NCBI RefSeq assembly: GCF_900114775.1
Contig: NZ_FOUE01000001.1
Span: 930,001-994,000, forward strand
DNA from: Marinobacter zhejiangensis
Lineage (GTDB): Bacteria > Pseudomonadota > Gammaproteobacteria > Pseudomonadales > Oleiphilaceae
Direction: 5' to 3'
DNA length: 64,000 bases
Below the pieces are notes generated by a model. It saw only the letters and a list, made by a program, of their open reading frames with translations. It was not told the origin of the DNA and made no database searches. The position numbers were made by a program, and so were the translations under genes. This document shows, in pieces, positions 7,470-15,993 of the stretch (position 1 is the first letter of the stretch; each line of letters starts with the position of its first letter).

Positions 7470-9953
7470 TCAGCGCGCGGCCTGTTCCGCCCGTTCCCAC
7501 ATGCGCAGGTAGGCTTCGGCGGAGGTAAACAGCTGGTTCACCGCCTCGTTCACCTGCTCGCGGGGGCTGTCGCTGAAGCGGATCATGTCTTCAATCTGAT
7601 CCGGATAGAGGCCGTAATGGGCGACGCCGCGGCCGTCATAGAGCCGGAACTCGTGGTCGCCGGTACGCTGGGGCTGGAAAATTACCCGGCCGTCAACGGA
7701 GGCGAACGGGTAGAGCTCCTCGGCCTGCTCCGGGCTGCCAGGATTACCTGCCAGGGCGGCGATGCCGTTAACGTCCGAGGCCATGCCAGCGCCACCATAG
7801 GGGCCGACCATGAATGCTTCATCGCGCACCCGGCCACCATCCCGGTTCAATTGCTGAACCCAATGTTCCCGGACACTGGCAAAGGAGCTGGTCACCCCGC
7901 CCTGGGCCGCAATCCGGTCGCGCAGGCGCTCGGTGCCGCCCCAGCCGCCATGGCTGTTGATCACCGGGTAGTTGAAGTTGCCAGTCATTTCGAGGATGCG
8001 GGCGGCGGCCTTGCGGCTGATGTGATCGGTTTCGATCATCATGCCGCGACGCATCAGTTCCTGAACAAGGAACTCACCCAGATCACTCAGGCCACGGCGG
8101 TTACACAGGTGGTCTGTGCCCGCACGGGGGTCGTACTCGGCAAACTCCTCCGGGCTTTCCGGGAACCGGTCACCCAGGTAGTCGAGCTGGAACAGCAGCT
8201 GTTCCATCAGCCCGAGGGGGCCAAGAGGGTTGGGATTCTGATCCGGCTCCAGTCCGCTGTATTCGTCAGCCTCCGCCGGGCAGGTTTCAAACTCGATAGG
8301 GTGGCCGGTTTCCGCCAGGTTGCCGGCATACAGCACAGGACCAATACCCACGCCTTCACTCAGGTCCGGCAAATGCCCGGCGAAGGCGTTGTCGAACTTG
8401 TGCACCGGGAACAGGTTTCGGACACCCATGGCGTAAAGCCGGTCCAGGCGTTCGATGATCTGGTCCCTGGTGCATTCAGCGATGCCCTGGAACTCACCGC
8501 AATTGAACACCTTGGAGGTTTCTACCCCGAGCACCACGGCAAGCTTGCCATCGGCAATCACCTCGCGGGCCTGCGCGGGACTGGTCACGAGACGGAACCA
8601 ACCCTTGCCGGGACCGCCGTTCTGGGCATCAATGTAATCCTGCATCTCATGCATGCGCTGAGCCTGGAGTTCCAAGGCGGGCATGGTGTCGCAGTCGTTC
8701 TGCTTCTGCGGGTTGAGTTGGCAGAGGATTTCGTTGTGCACCAGATGGTTGACCAGCACTTTCATGCCAGCCAGGTGGGTGCGCTCAATCCAGCGGTAAT
8801 AGCTCTGGTGGTGCTGAAGCGAGTTGTTTCTGGGCCAGTAGTTGAACGTTGGCCAGCCCTGGGTTTCATGGGGCCCCAGGGTACTGGTGACGTGTTCTAT
8901 GAGACCGGTGAGACCCTCGGGGCCGTGATTCACGGCACAATCGTCCAGCGCATGATCCACGCCGAATTTGTGGAACGGGTCGCCGTAATTCACCCGGCCA
9001 CCAATGAACTCGTAGGCGGTGATATGGCTGTGGGCATCCACGAACCCATAGATGTCGTCGTTATCGATGCCGGGAGTTCCCCGGAAACGGTCAACCTCCC
9101 GGAGGTAGATGGCCGGTGGCTTGTCCGGGATGAAGGCATTGAGTTCCGCCTCCGGATAGCTCGCGCAGCTGTTTGCAGGCACCAGGCTGAATTTGCTGGT
9201 CTCACCGGCCAGAGACGGGGAGACCAGTCCGGTGCCCTCGTCGGACGCGGTCAGCAGCAGCCCGGTGACCTGGGAGGAAAGCTGGAAGCGGTCATCGCCG
9301 GTGGGGAGAAGTTCCCAAACGGTCAGGTCACTGGCCTCCGTGACCAGGCCAAGCTGTGGGTTCACGTTAATATCGCCGATGCGGTCGCCGCCGAGCTCCA
9401 GGCTTTCACCGAGGTCACGAATGGCGTCTCCCAGAGGAGAAATCGGGTCCAGAAGGAAGTTGGCCATGTCGCCCAGGCCGGCGACGAGGTAGCTGACTTC
9501 ACCAATGAAGTTGCCGGAGCCGTCGAGGAATTCCCCCACGGGGTCGCTGATGCCCAGCAGGGCCTTGCTGCCTTGTTGACCGGCACCGCGCTGGTAGTCT
9601 GAAAGCAGCAGGTAACGCCCGAGGGACGTGGGTTTGAAGTAGAATTCGGTCGCTTGGGCGGGATCGCTGGTGATGGAGTACTGGTCTTCGGCGGCTGTTG
9701 TCGCCAGGTAATGGTCACCCTGTTGGAGTTGGTAGCAGCCATTGGCAAACTGGTAGCGAGTGATTGCGGCCGGTTGCTGGATGGTCTCGCCGGCGACCTG
9801 GCCGCCTTGAGAGGCGTCTGGCGCGGTTAGAACCGGATCGGGCGCGTTGGCCGGTTGTGGAGTATCGGCGTCTCCGCCACCACCACAGGCTGAGAGCAGA
9901 AGGGTGCTGCCAAGCAGCCACGCCTTGAAACAGGGCTGGATAGAGTGTGTCAT
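7470..9953 (-). CDS. Lipoprotein with M19 (renal-dipeptidase-like) amidohydrolase domain
   Basis: 827 residues. A lipoprotein signal ends in lipobox LLSAC at about 19-23, followed by a glycine-rich linker. The region about 50-280 is beta-rich without a known motif. The metal-dependent hydrolase domain starts at about 300 with VDAHSHI and continues with HDHISRK-like and SHGG elements (IETDHISRKAA, NSHGGWGG), as in peptidase M19 membrane dipeptidases. The substrate is not predictable. It is probably anchored in the outer or inner membrane facing the periplasm. GAGG precedes the ATG. The 250-bp upstream region contains a perfect CRP-type palindrome. It is much longer than typical M19 enzymes (about 350-400). 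Confidence 0.85.
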   Translation of the reverse strand: MTHSIQPCFKAWLLGSTLLLSACGGGGDADTPQPANAPDPVLTAPDASQGGQVAGETIQQPAAITRYQFANGCYQLQQGDHYLATTAAEDQYSITSDPAQATEFYFKPTSLGRYLLLSDYQRGAGQQGSKALLGISDPVGEFLDGSGNFIGEVSYLVAGLGDMANFLLDPISPLGDAIRDLGESLELGGDRIGDINVNPQLGLVTEASDLTVWELLPTGDDRFQLSSQVTGLLLTASDEGTGLVSPSLAGETSKFSLVPANSCASYPEAELNAFIPDKPPAIYLREVDRFRGTPGIDNDDIYGFVDAHSHITAYEFIGGRVNYGDPFHKFGVDHALDDCAVNHGPEGLTGLIEHVTSTLGPHETQGWPTFNYWPRNNSLQHHQSYYRWIERTHLAGMKVLVNHLVHNEILCQLNPQKQNDCDTMPALELQAQRMHEMQDYIDAQNGGPGKGWFRLVTSPAQAREVIADGKLAVVLGVETSKVFNCGEFQGIAECTRDQIIERLDRLYAMGVRNLFPVHKFDNAFAGHLPDLSEGVGIGPVLYAGNLAETGHPIEFETCPAEADEYSGLEPDQNPNPLGPLGLMEQLLFQLDYLGDRFPESPEEFAEYDPRAGTDHLCNRRGLSDLGEFLVQELMRRGMMIETDHISRKAAARILEMTGNFNYPVINSHGGWGGTERLRDRIAAQGGVTSSFASVREHWVQQLNRDGGRVRDEAFMVGPYGGAGMASDVNGIAALAGNPGSPEQAEELYPFASVDGRVIFQPQRTGDHEFRLYDGRGVAHYGLYPDQIEDMIRFSDSPREQVNEAVNQLFTSAEAYLRMWERAEQAAR

Positions 9954-10015
9954 TGTTGCCTCGTTTTTGTTGTTGTCGGGCTTAGGAAGTCTGAGGTCTG
10001 GTTCCTAAAACGTGA

Positions 10016-10040
10016 GAACCTCTCACAAGGTTCCTTTTTT
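10016..10040 (+). other. Terminator-like hairpin with an overlapping alternative hairpin
   Basis: GAACCT-6 nt-AGGTTC followed by CTTTTTT looks like a small plus-strand terminator. An alternative stem, GTGAGA-ACC-TCTCAC (10012-10026), overlaps it and excludes it. No plus-strand gene lies directly upstream. On the minus strand this is the dipeptidase leader. Confidence 0.35.
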
Positions 10041-10120
10041 ATTGGTTGGATTTTTGTCGTGCGGGCCAAGCATTGATCGCGCGCCCACAAGACGTGACAG
10101 GTTGTAACATAATATTTAAG

Positions 10121-10136
10121 TGTGAACTGCATCACA
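10121..10136. promoter_or_regulatory. Perfect-core CRP/Vfr binding site
   Basis: TGTGA-ACTGCA-TCACA is a perfect inverted repeat with the 6-bp spacing of CRP-family sites, in an AT-rich stretch. It lies between the divergent dipeptidase lipoprotein (start 9953, minus) and cobU (start 10207, plus), so it could serve either. AT-rich TATTAT-like hexamers at 10109-10114 may be part of the minus-strand promoter. Confidence 0.6.
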
Positions 10137-10206
10137 AAAGGCCAATTTATGGCCTGGTGCGGTTTGTCCGGTTCCGGTGAGGAACCATGCACGGGAGTAA
10201 GACGAA

Positions 10207-10728
10207 TTGAGCGCACGTACCTTGGTGTTGGGGGGGATCCGTTCCGGTAAAACCGGGATGGCAGAACGGATGGCAGCGGAACACCCCGGCGATGTGGTTT
10301 ATGTGGCCACGGCGACGGCGGGGGACGCTGAAATGGCGGACCGGATTCGCCGTCATCAGCAGGCGCGCCCTGACAACTGGGGGCTGCGGGAAGCGCCCGT
10401 TGAGCTGGCGTCGGTGCTGGCCGAGGCGGCCGGTATGACCCCGGCGCCCTGCCTGCTGGTGGACTGCATGAGCCTGTGGGTCAGCAACTTGCTTCACGCC
10501 GGCGACGATGTGCTGGCCGGGGAAAAGTCCGCGTTCCTTGAGGCCGTTGCGAACTTCCCGGGCGCGTTGGTCATAGTCAGTAATGAGGTGGGGCTGGGCA
10601 CCATAGGGATGGACCCGCTGACCCGGCGCTTCTGTGACCAGCTGGGCTGGCTGAACCAGGCGCTGGCCGAGCGTTGCGACCGGGTGGTCATGAGCGTGGC
10701 GGGCCTGCCCCTGGTGCTCAAGGGCTAA
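10207..10728 (+). CDS. cobU: Adenosylcobinamide kinase / adenosylcobinamide-phosphate guanylyltransferase
   Basis: TTG start with GGGAG about 10 bp upstream; 173 residues. The N-terminal P-loop VLGGIRSGKTGMAER fits the GGxRSGKS signature of CobU/CobP. The segment VYVATATAGDAEMADRIRRHQ contains the guanylylated His region, and LLVDCMSLWVSNLL and VSNEVGLG complete the family motifs. It phosphorylates adenosylcobinamide and loads GMP onto it, in the cytoplasm. It lies alone, about 3.5 kb from cobC-cobT, facing a convergent outer-membrane protein gene. Confidence 0.96.
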   Translation: MSARTLVLGGIRSGKTGMAERMAAEHPGDVVYVATATAGDAEMADRIRRHQQARPDNWGLREAPVELASVLAEAAGMTPAPCLLVDCMSLWVSNLLHAGDDVLAGEKSAFLEAVANFPGALVIVSNEVGLGTIGMDPLTRRFCDQLGWLNQALAERCDRVVMSVAGLPLVLKG

Positions 10729-10759
10729 GGCCTGCGTACCTCAGCGGTTCAGGGTAACC

Positions 10760-11551
10760 TCAAAACTGCATGTTGAGGGCCATGAACAACTGGAACTCCG
10801 GTTGGCCCGGGCCACGGTCGGCGATGGAAAACTGGGGCTCGATGAAGGTGTTGTAAACCACCTTAGGGGTGGGAAACACCTTGCCCAGGCGCAGACCAAC
10901 GGGCACGCCGTAGTTGTCGGAGGTCAGATCATAGTTCCAGAGCGGGGCGGTTCCAGTGTACCAGCCCTCGCCAAGCTGGAGGAACCCAAAGGGCTGCAGC
11001 GCCACCAGGTTGACCCGTTGGCGGCCGTTGGTGTCACCCACGCCGCCCCGGTAGATCAGCAGGTAGCCGTACTGGAACTGGGCCGACGTCGCGTTGAAGT
11101 AGACATTGGCCAGCCCTGCCTGCCACTGCTCGCTACCGACGGCATCTTCAGACGCGGTTGGTGCTACGACCTGGGGACCAACGCCGAAGCTGATGGCGGG
11201 GTTGCCGGTATCAATAAGGTAGGCGGCAAAAATGTCGAAATCCCCCATGCCAGCCTCATGGGCACCGTTAACCCCCACCGGGTAGGAGTTGAACGGTAGT
11301 GAAGCCCGCATCACCCAGTTGGCATCGCCCAGGGTCATTGGCTTGGCGTAGCGCAGGATGAGCTGGTTGGCATCCTCATTGGTGCCGGTGAGTTCATCAA
11401 TGTAGTAATTCTGGATGTTGAACGCGGTTGTGTTCGCCAGCGGATTGTTGGCTTGGGCGGCCGCATTGTTGCCGCTGTCCTGTGCGTGTGCTGCTGTCGT
11501 TGTCAGGCCAAGGGTGAGTGCCAGTACCAACGAGTGAAGAACCCTGCTCAT
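10760..11551 (-). CDS. Putative outer-membrane beta-barrel protein
   Basis: The ATG at 11551 is chosen because AGGGAGG lies 6 bp upstream. A start at 11581 would add 10 residues ahead of the signal peptide. Residues 1-23 (SRVLHSLVLALTLGLTTTAAHAQ) are a signal peptide. The rest has alternating hydrophobic beta strands and ends in NMQF, a terminal Phe typical of BamA-recognised barrels. The domain resembles transporter-like or phenol-MetA-type outer membrane proteins, but I cannot name the family with confidence. 263 residues. It stands alone, convergent with cobU and divergent from the sulfatase gene. Confidence 0.78.
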   Translation of the reverse strand: MSRVLHSLVLALTLGLTTTAAHAQDSGNNAAAQANNPLANTTAFNIQNYYIDELTGTNEDANQLILRYAKPMTLGDANWVMRASLPFNSYPVGVNGAHEAGMGDFDIFAAYLIDTGNPAISFGVGPQVVAPTASEDAVGSEQWQAGLANVYFNATSAQFQYGYLLIYRGGVGDTNGRQRVNLVALQPFGFLQLGEGWYTGTAPLWNYDLTSDNYGVPVGLRLGKVFPTPKVVYNTFIEPQFSIADRGPGQPEFQLFMALNMQF

Positions 11552-11787
11552 GTCCATCCTCCCTAATAGGTGCATTGCCAATGAATGCGCTCCCCATTTG
11601 TTTCCCCATTGAATAACAAAGCTCCTGACCAGCGTTTTAGCAAGTCTGACCGGGATGATGCCTGCTCTTGCCGTTCCGAAAATTGTGGTCCATGCTCATT
11701 GCTGACGCTCGCAGTTCAGAGGTGGTTATAACAATCAGGTAGTTGTCGCTTTTCAGGGAATGCCGACCTTATCAGGGAGTATTACAA

Positions 11788-13839
11788 ATGCGACTGACTC
11801 ACCCCCGTGGACGGCTGGCTGCGGCCATCATGTCCTGTCTGCTTGTTTCGACGTCGGCCTGCACGTCGGAATCCGACAGTGCTGAGCAAGCCACGGCAAC
11901 GACCCAGACCCAGACCCCACAAACCGCGTTGACGGCTGAGCCCAAGCCCGCCTCGGAAGTGACGCGGGCGGCCAATGCGGCGCTGCTGAATACCCTGCCA
12001 TTTGATGACACCAGGGATTTCGAGGATACCGACCGCGGTTTCATTGCCCCGCTGCCAAACAACGGTGTGATCCAGGCGGAGGATGGCCGCACGGTATGGG
12101 ACTTGTCGGCCTATCAGTTTGTTCAGGGGCAGGATGCGCCCGACACTGTCAACCCGAGCCTCTGGCGCCAGGCCCAGCTGCTGACCAAAGGCGGCCTGTT
12201 TGAAGTGACGCCGGAAATCTATCAGGTGCAGGGGGCCGACCTGTCCACCATTACCTTCATTGAAGGCGAGGCTGGCATCACCGTGATTGATCCCTGCATT
12301 TCCAGGGAAACGGCCAGGGCGGCCCTGGACCTCTATTGGGAGCACCGGGGGGAGCGGCCGGTGGTTGCGGTCATTCATACCCATAGCCATATTGACCATT
12401 TCGGCGGCGTCCGCGGGGTGGTGGATGAAGCCGACGTGCAGTCCGGCAAGGTCAGGATCATTGCCCCTGAACACTTCGTCGAAGAGGCAGTGAGCGAGAA
12501 CGTCTACGCCGGTAACCACATGAGCCGTCGTGCCAGCTACATGTATGGCAACCTGCTGGAAAAAGGCCCACAGGGCAGTATGGGTACGGGCCTCGGGCTG
12601 GGTACCTCGACCGGGGAACCAACCCTGATTACACCCACCGATTTCATCACCGAAACGGGCCAGACTCTGGACATTGATGGGCTGACCTTCGAATTCCTGC
12701 TGGCTCCGGGCACGGAAGCACCCGCGGAGATGCATTTCTACATTCCCGAGCTGAAAGCGCTGACGGCTGCAGAGAATGCCACCCATACCCTCCACAACCT
12801 CTACACCTTGCGGGGGGCAAAGGTCCGTAACGCCGCTGCCTGGTCTGGCTACCTGCATGAAACCATCGAGCGTTGGGGGGACGACGTGGAGGTGCTGTAC
12901 GCGCCACACCATTGGCCAACCTGGGGCAATGACCGGGTGCTGGAACTGCTCAAGAAGCAGCGAGACATGTACAAGTACCTGAACGACCAGACCCTGCGCC
13001 TGGCCAACCAGGGCTACAACATGGTGGAAGCCGCTGAAATGATCGAATTACCGGATGAGCTGGCCAACTTCTGGCCGAACCGGGGTTACTACGGATCGGT
13101 GAACCATGACGTAAAAGCGGTCTGGAATTTCTACCTGGGCTGGTTCGACGGCAACCCGTCGCGCCTGCATCCATTGCCGCCGGTAGACGCAGGTATAAAG
13201 CTCGTTGAATACATGGGCGGCGCCGACCGGGTCATCGAAATGGCGCAGAAGGACTTCGACGAAGGCAACTATCGTTGGGTGGCCCAGGTGATGGACCAGG
13301 TGGTGATGGCGGAGCCGGACAACCAGTCAGCCCGCTACCTGCTGGCGGACGCCCTCGAACAGATGGGCTACCAGGCGGAAAGCGGCCCCTGGCGTAACTT
13401 CTACCTGAGTGGCGCCCAGGAACTGAGAAACGGCATTCAGGAGTTGCCGGTTCCGAACACCGCGGCACCAGACATTGTCCAATCGATGACGATGGATATG
13501 TTCCTCGATTTCATGGCCATCAAACTCAATGGGCCGAAAGCCGCAGGCAAGGTCATCCGGATGAACATCACCTTGCCGGACATTGACGAAGATTACGGAG
13601 TGGCCATCGAAAACGGCGTGTTGAACTACTACAGCGAGACCTTCGGTGACGCGGACGTGTCGTTCACCGTGGATCGGGCCAAGTTCAATGAGGTGATCCT
13701 GGGCACCTCAAAACTGACCGACCTGGTTGAGTCGGGGGACGCTGAGCTCGAAGGCGACAGCGGCAAGTTCGACGAGTTCCTGTCGCTGCTGGATTCCTTC
13801 GAGTTCTGGTGGCCGCTGGTTACCCCGAAAACCTCATGA
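11788..13839 (+). CDS. Alkyl/aryl-sulfatase, SdsA/BDS1-like MBL-fold enzyme
   Basis: 683 residues from the ATG at 11788 (AGGGAG 8 bp upstream). The N-terminus has a signal peptide ending near LLVSTSAC, so it is secreted or a lipoprotein. The metallo-beta-lactamase core has THSHIDHFGG (HxHxDH) at about 190, further zinc ligands downstream (PAEMHFYIPE, APHHWPTWG), a middle dimerisation region and a C-terminal SCP2-like domain (about 560-680). This three-part layout is that of SDS hydrolases such as SdsA1, which cleave alkyl sulfates to alcohol and sulfate. The true substrate is not predictable. A strong terminator follows. Confidence 0.93.
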   Translation: MRLTHPRGRLAAAIMSCLLVSTSACTSESDSAEQATATTQTQTPQTALTAEPKPASEVTRAANAALLNTLPFDDTRDFEDTDRGFIAPLPNNGVIQAEDGRTVWDLSAYQFVQGQDAPDTVNPSLWRQAQLLTKGGLFEVTPEIYQVQGADLSTITFIEGEAGITVIDPCISRETARAALDLYWEHRGERPVVAVIHTHSHIDHFGGVRGVVDEADVQSGKVRIIAPEHFVEEAVSENVYAGNHMSRRASYMYGNLLEKGPQGSMGTGLGLGTSTGEPTLITPTDFITETGQTLDIDGLTFEFLLAPGTEAPAEMHFYIPELKALTAAENATHTLHNLYTLRGAKVRNAAAWSGYLHETIERWGDDVEVLYAPHHWPTWGNDRVLELLKKQRDMYKYLNDQTLRLANQGYNMVEAAEMIELPDELANFWPNRGYYGSVNHDVKAVWNFYLGWFDGNPSRLHPLPPVDAGIKLVEYMGGADRVIEMAQKDFDEGNYRWVAQVMDQVVMAEPDNQSARYLLADALEQMGYQAESGPWRNFYLSGAQELRNGIQELPVPNTAAPDIVQSMTMDMFLDFMAIKLNGPKAAGKVIRMNITLPDIDEDYGVAIENGVLNYYSETFGDADVSFTVDRAKFNEVILGTSKLTDLVESGDAELEGDSGKFDEFLSLLDSFEFWWPLVTPKTS

Positions 13840-13861
13840 TGTAGGGCCTTTGGTCTTGTCG

Positions 13862-13899
13862 AAAACCGCATCGTGCTGATTTGGGCGATGCGGTTTTTT
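13862..13899 (+). terminator. Rho-independent terminator after the sulfatase gene
   Basis: A perfect 10-bp stem, AACCGCATCG paired with CGATGCGGTT, has a 12-nt loop and is followed by TTTT. It lies 24 bp after the stop codon. Confidence 0.93.
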
Positions 13900-13925
13900 G
13901 TTGGCAGCCTGTCAGATTGGAGCAA

Positions 13926-14031
13926 GTGTCTGGTGGTGGGGCTTTCTCCGCCGCCCTCTAAGGCACATCCATGTGCCTGCCGGGCTGCGCGGCATCCATG
14001 CCGCTGCTACGAAAGCCCCACCACCAGACAC
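13926..14031. repeat. Structured palindromic repeat, copy 1
   Basis: Perfect 21-bp inverted arms (13926-13946 and 14011-14031) enclose two perfect short hairpins that share the loop TCCA: GGCACA-TCCA-TGTGCC (13962-13977) and GCGGCA-TCCA-TGCCGC (13989-14004). There is no coding signal. The inner 50 bp match copy 2 on the opposite strand, while the outer arms differ. It resembles a REP/BIME-like or small MITE-like element. Confidence 0.85.
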
Positions 14032-14100
14032 CCATAGGAAATGGAGATATCTCACAGGCGTCTGGAACGGCATCTTGCGATATCGGAAGTGCTCGGGCTG

Positions 14101-14204
14101 CGGTCAGGAGGAGCGCTTGTGGAACAGCGGCATGGATGTCGCGGTCTCCGACAGGTACATGGATGTACCTTAGAGGAGAGTGGAACAAGCGTTCCTCCTG
14201 ACCG
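14101..14204. repeat. Structured palindromic repeat, copy 2 (inverted)
   Basis: 20-bp arms (14101-14120 and 14185-14204, one G-T mismatch) enclose two hairpins with loop TGGA, which is the complement of TCCA in copy 1. Read on the minus strand its core lines up with copy 1 from CTCTAAGG to CCGCTG. The GGCACA/TGTGCC stem is replaced by GGTACA/TGTACC, a paired change that keeps the hairpin. The 395-bp gap 13840-14234 holds only the terminator, these two copies and about 70 bp between them. Confidence 0.85.
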
Positions 14205-14234
14205 TTTACTCCGAACCTCTCAGGCTACAGTCTG

Positions 14235-14837
14235 CTATCCGTGACTATGCAAACTGGTCAGCGTACCGAAGTCGGACTGATCAACCCGGATACGGCTGCG
14301 ACAGGCAAACGGCACGGAAACCGCACCAAAGGACTTCTGCAGCGGAATGCCCATGACGTCCGCCAGGATCATGCGAATGACCCCACCATGGCAGACTACC
14401 AGCGCCCGCTGGCCCGCCAATTGGTCGCGCCAGTGTTGCCAGCCCTCAACAACCCGTTGATTGAAGTCGATGATGGTCTCGCCGCCGGGTGGGGTGTTGG
14501 CGACCGGATCTTCCCAGAACCGGGACAGCTTGTTGCCTTCGGCAGCGATCACCTCGGCGGTGGTCTTGCCTTCCCAGGCGCCAAAATTCACTTCCCGCAG
14601 CCGGTCTTCGACATGCAGGGGCACATTGCGCTGTTTTGCCACTTCGGTGGCAAATTCGATGCACCGCAGCAGTGGCGACGTCACAATGACATCCCACTGG
14701 TCTTCGTCCTGAATGGCCGATCGCATCTGCTGCCAGCCGAGCACGCTCAGGGGGTCGTCCTGGCTGCCCCGGAACTTGGGACCGCCTTCCGGTTCGCCAT
14801 GGCGAATCAGGTCAATGGTTGTGGTCTGGTGGTTCAT
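14235..14837 (-). CDS. cobC: Alpha-ribazole phosphatase-like histidine phosphatase
   Basis: ATG at 14837, one base after the cobT stop (TGAGATG); 200 residues. The phosphohistidine motif IDLIRHGEPEG, the distal LVVCHGGVIR, and FGAWEGKT fit the phosphoglycerate-mutase superfamily branch that removes the 5' phosphate in nucleotide-loop assembly. Its coupling to cobT supports the CobC role in making alpha-ribazole or finishing cobalamin. Other small-molecule phosphatases share the fold, so the name rests partly on context. Confidence 0.9.
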   Translation of the reverse strand: MNHQTTTIDLIRHGEPEGGPKFRGSQDDPLSVLGWQQMRSAIQDEDQWDVIVTSPLLRCIEFATEVAKQRNVPLHVEDRLREVNFGAWEGKTTAEVIAAEGNKLSRFWEDPVANTPPGGETIIDFNQRVVEGWQHWRDQLAGQRALVVCHGGVIRMILADVMGIPLQKSFGAVSVPFACRSRIRVDQSDFGTLTSLHSHG

Positions 14838-14838
14838 C

Positions 14839-15894
14839 TCACGCTTCCTTGTTGCTGACACCGGCACCGGCGAAACTGGCCATGTCGTTGTGCAGGGCAC
14901 AGGCGGAGCGCAACAGCGGCAGGGCAACGGCAGCGCCACTGCCTTCCCCCAGACGCATGCCCAGGTCCAGTAACGGTTGTGCTTCCATCGCCGCAAGCAC
15001 GCGGTTGTGCCCCGGCTCACCGGAGCGGTGGGAGAAGTGCAGCCACTGCCGCGCCACTGGCTGCTGGCGAACCGCCACCAGGGCGGCGACCGAGACGATA
15101 AACCCATCCACCAGCACCGGAATCCGGCGGGCGGCACAGCCGAGAATGGCACCGGTGAGCGCCGCAATCTCCAGGCCACCCAGCGATCCGAGAACGGCCA
15201 GTGGGTCGCGGTTATCGCCATGGCGGGTCAGGGCCCGGCCAATGACCTCGGCCTTGTGGCTGACGCCCTGGGCATCGAGACCGGTGCCCGGCCCGGCGAG
15301 GTCGCTGGCGGAGGCATCCAGCAGAGCGCAGGCCAGCGCGGCGGCGGTGGTGGTGTTGCCGATGCCCATGTCGCCACCGATAAACAGCTGGGCACCGGCT
15401 GCTGCGGCTCGCTCCGCCACATCGTCGCCGGCCTGCAGTGCGGCGCTGACCTGGTGTGGGGTCATGGCCGGTTCAACGGCCAGGTTGGCGGTGCCTGGTG
15501 CGATCTGCAGCTGGTTTACGCCCTGCAGATCCGGGACCGGCGTCACCGTGCCCAGGTTGATCACTTCCAGGGTGGCATCCAGATGGCGGGCCATGACACT
15601 GATGGCGGCGCCACCATGGGCGAAGTTGGCAATCATCTGGCCGGTCACTTCCTGGGGAAAGGCGGAAATGCCTTCGGCACAGACGCCGTGGTCACCGGCG
15701 AAAATGGCGATATGAACCTGATCGACCGAGGGCCGCCCGCTGCCTTGCTGGCCTGCGAGCTCAACCGCAACCTCTTCGAGTCGGCCCAGTGAGCCCGGAG
15801 GTTTGGTGAGCACCGCTTGGCGCTCCAGCGCTTCGTTGCGGAAACGGTCATCCGGCAGGGGTGGGGGAGAGGTCCAGCTCGTGGGCAGCGTCAT
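14839..15894 (-). CDS. cobT: Nicotinate-nucleotide--dimethylbenzimidazole phosphoribosyltransferase
   Basis: 351 residues, the usual size for CobT/CobU of this type. Family landmarks: [52 protein letters not shown], the Gly-rich [15 protein letters not shown] and the C-terminal catalytic Glu region [16 protein letters not shown]. It moves phosphoribose from nicotinate mononucleotide to the lower-ligand base, forming alpha-ribazole phosphate. It is first in a two-gene unit with cobC and diverges from cbiB across about 100 bp. This is not the CobT chelatase subunit. Confidence 0.97.
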   Translation of the reverse strand: MTLPTSWTSPPPLPDDRFRNEALERQAVLTKPPGSLGRLEEVAVELAGQQGSGRPSVDQVHIAIFAGDHGVCAEGISAFPQEVTGQMIANFAHGGAAISVMARHLDATLEVINLGTVTPVPDLQGVNQLQIAPGTANLAVEPAMTPHQVSAALQAGDDVAERAAAAGAQLFIGGDMGIGNTTTAAALACALLDASASDLAGPGTGLDAQGVSHKAEVIGRALTRHGDNRDPLAVLGSLGGLEIAALTGAILGCAARRIPVLVDGFIVSVAALVAVRQQPVARQWLHFSHRSGEPGHNRVLAAMEAQPLLDLGMRLGEGSGAAVALPLLRSACALHNDMASFAGAGVSNKEA

Positions 15895-15993
15895 GGTTGG
15901 GTTCCAGGCAGGGAAAAGTGGTCACGATGGTGGTGCCTGGTCAAAACCGTGTCAAGGTCGAGTAGACTGGGCGCCGAACTGGTAAGGGCAGAT

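Noticed and set aside
7311..9602. 763-codon plus-strand frame opposite the dipeptidase gene
   Set aside because: An antisense shadow caused by high G+C. The minus-strand lipoprotein has a signal peptide, lipobox and M19 motifs.
13898..14244. Several short ORFs across the structured repeats
   Set aside because: They are forced by palindromic GC-rich DNA; no ribosome sites, and the inverted copies explain the open frames.
14839..15894. Chelatase subunit CobT as partner of CobN
   Set aside because: The name is shared, but this protein is the phosphoribosyltransferase ([10 protein letters not shown] and GEGSGAA motifs), not the von Willebrand-type chelatase subunit.
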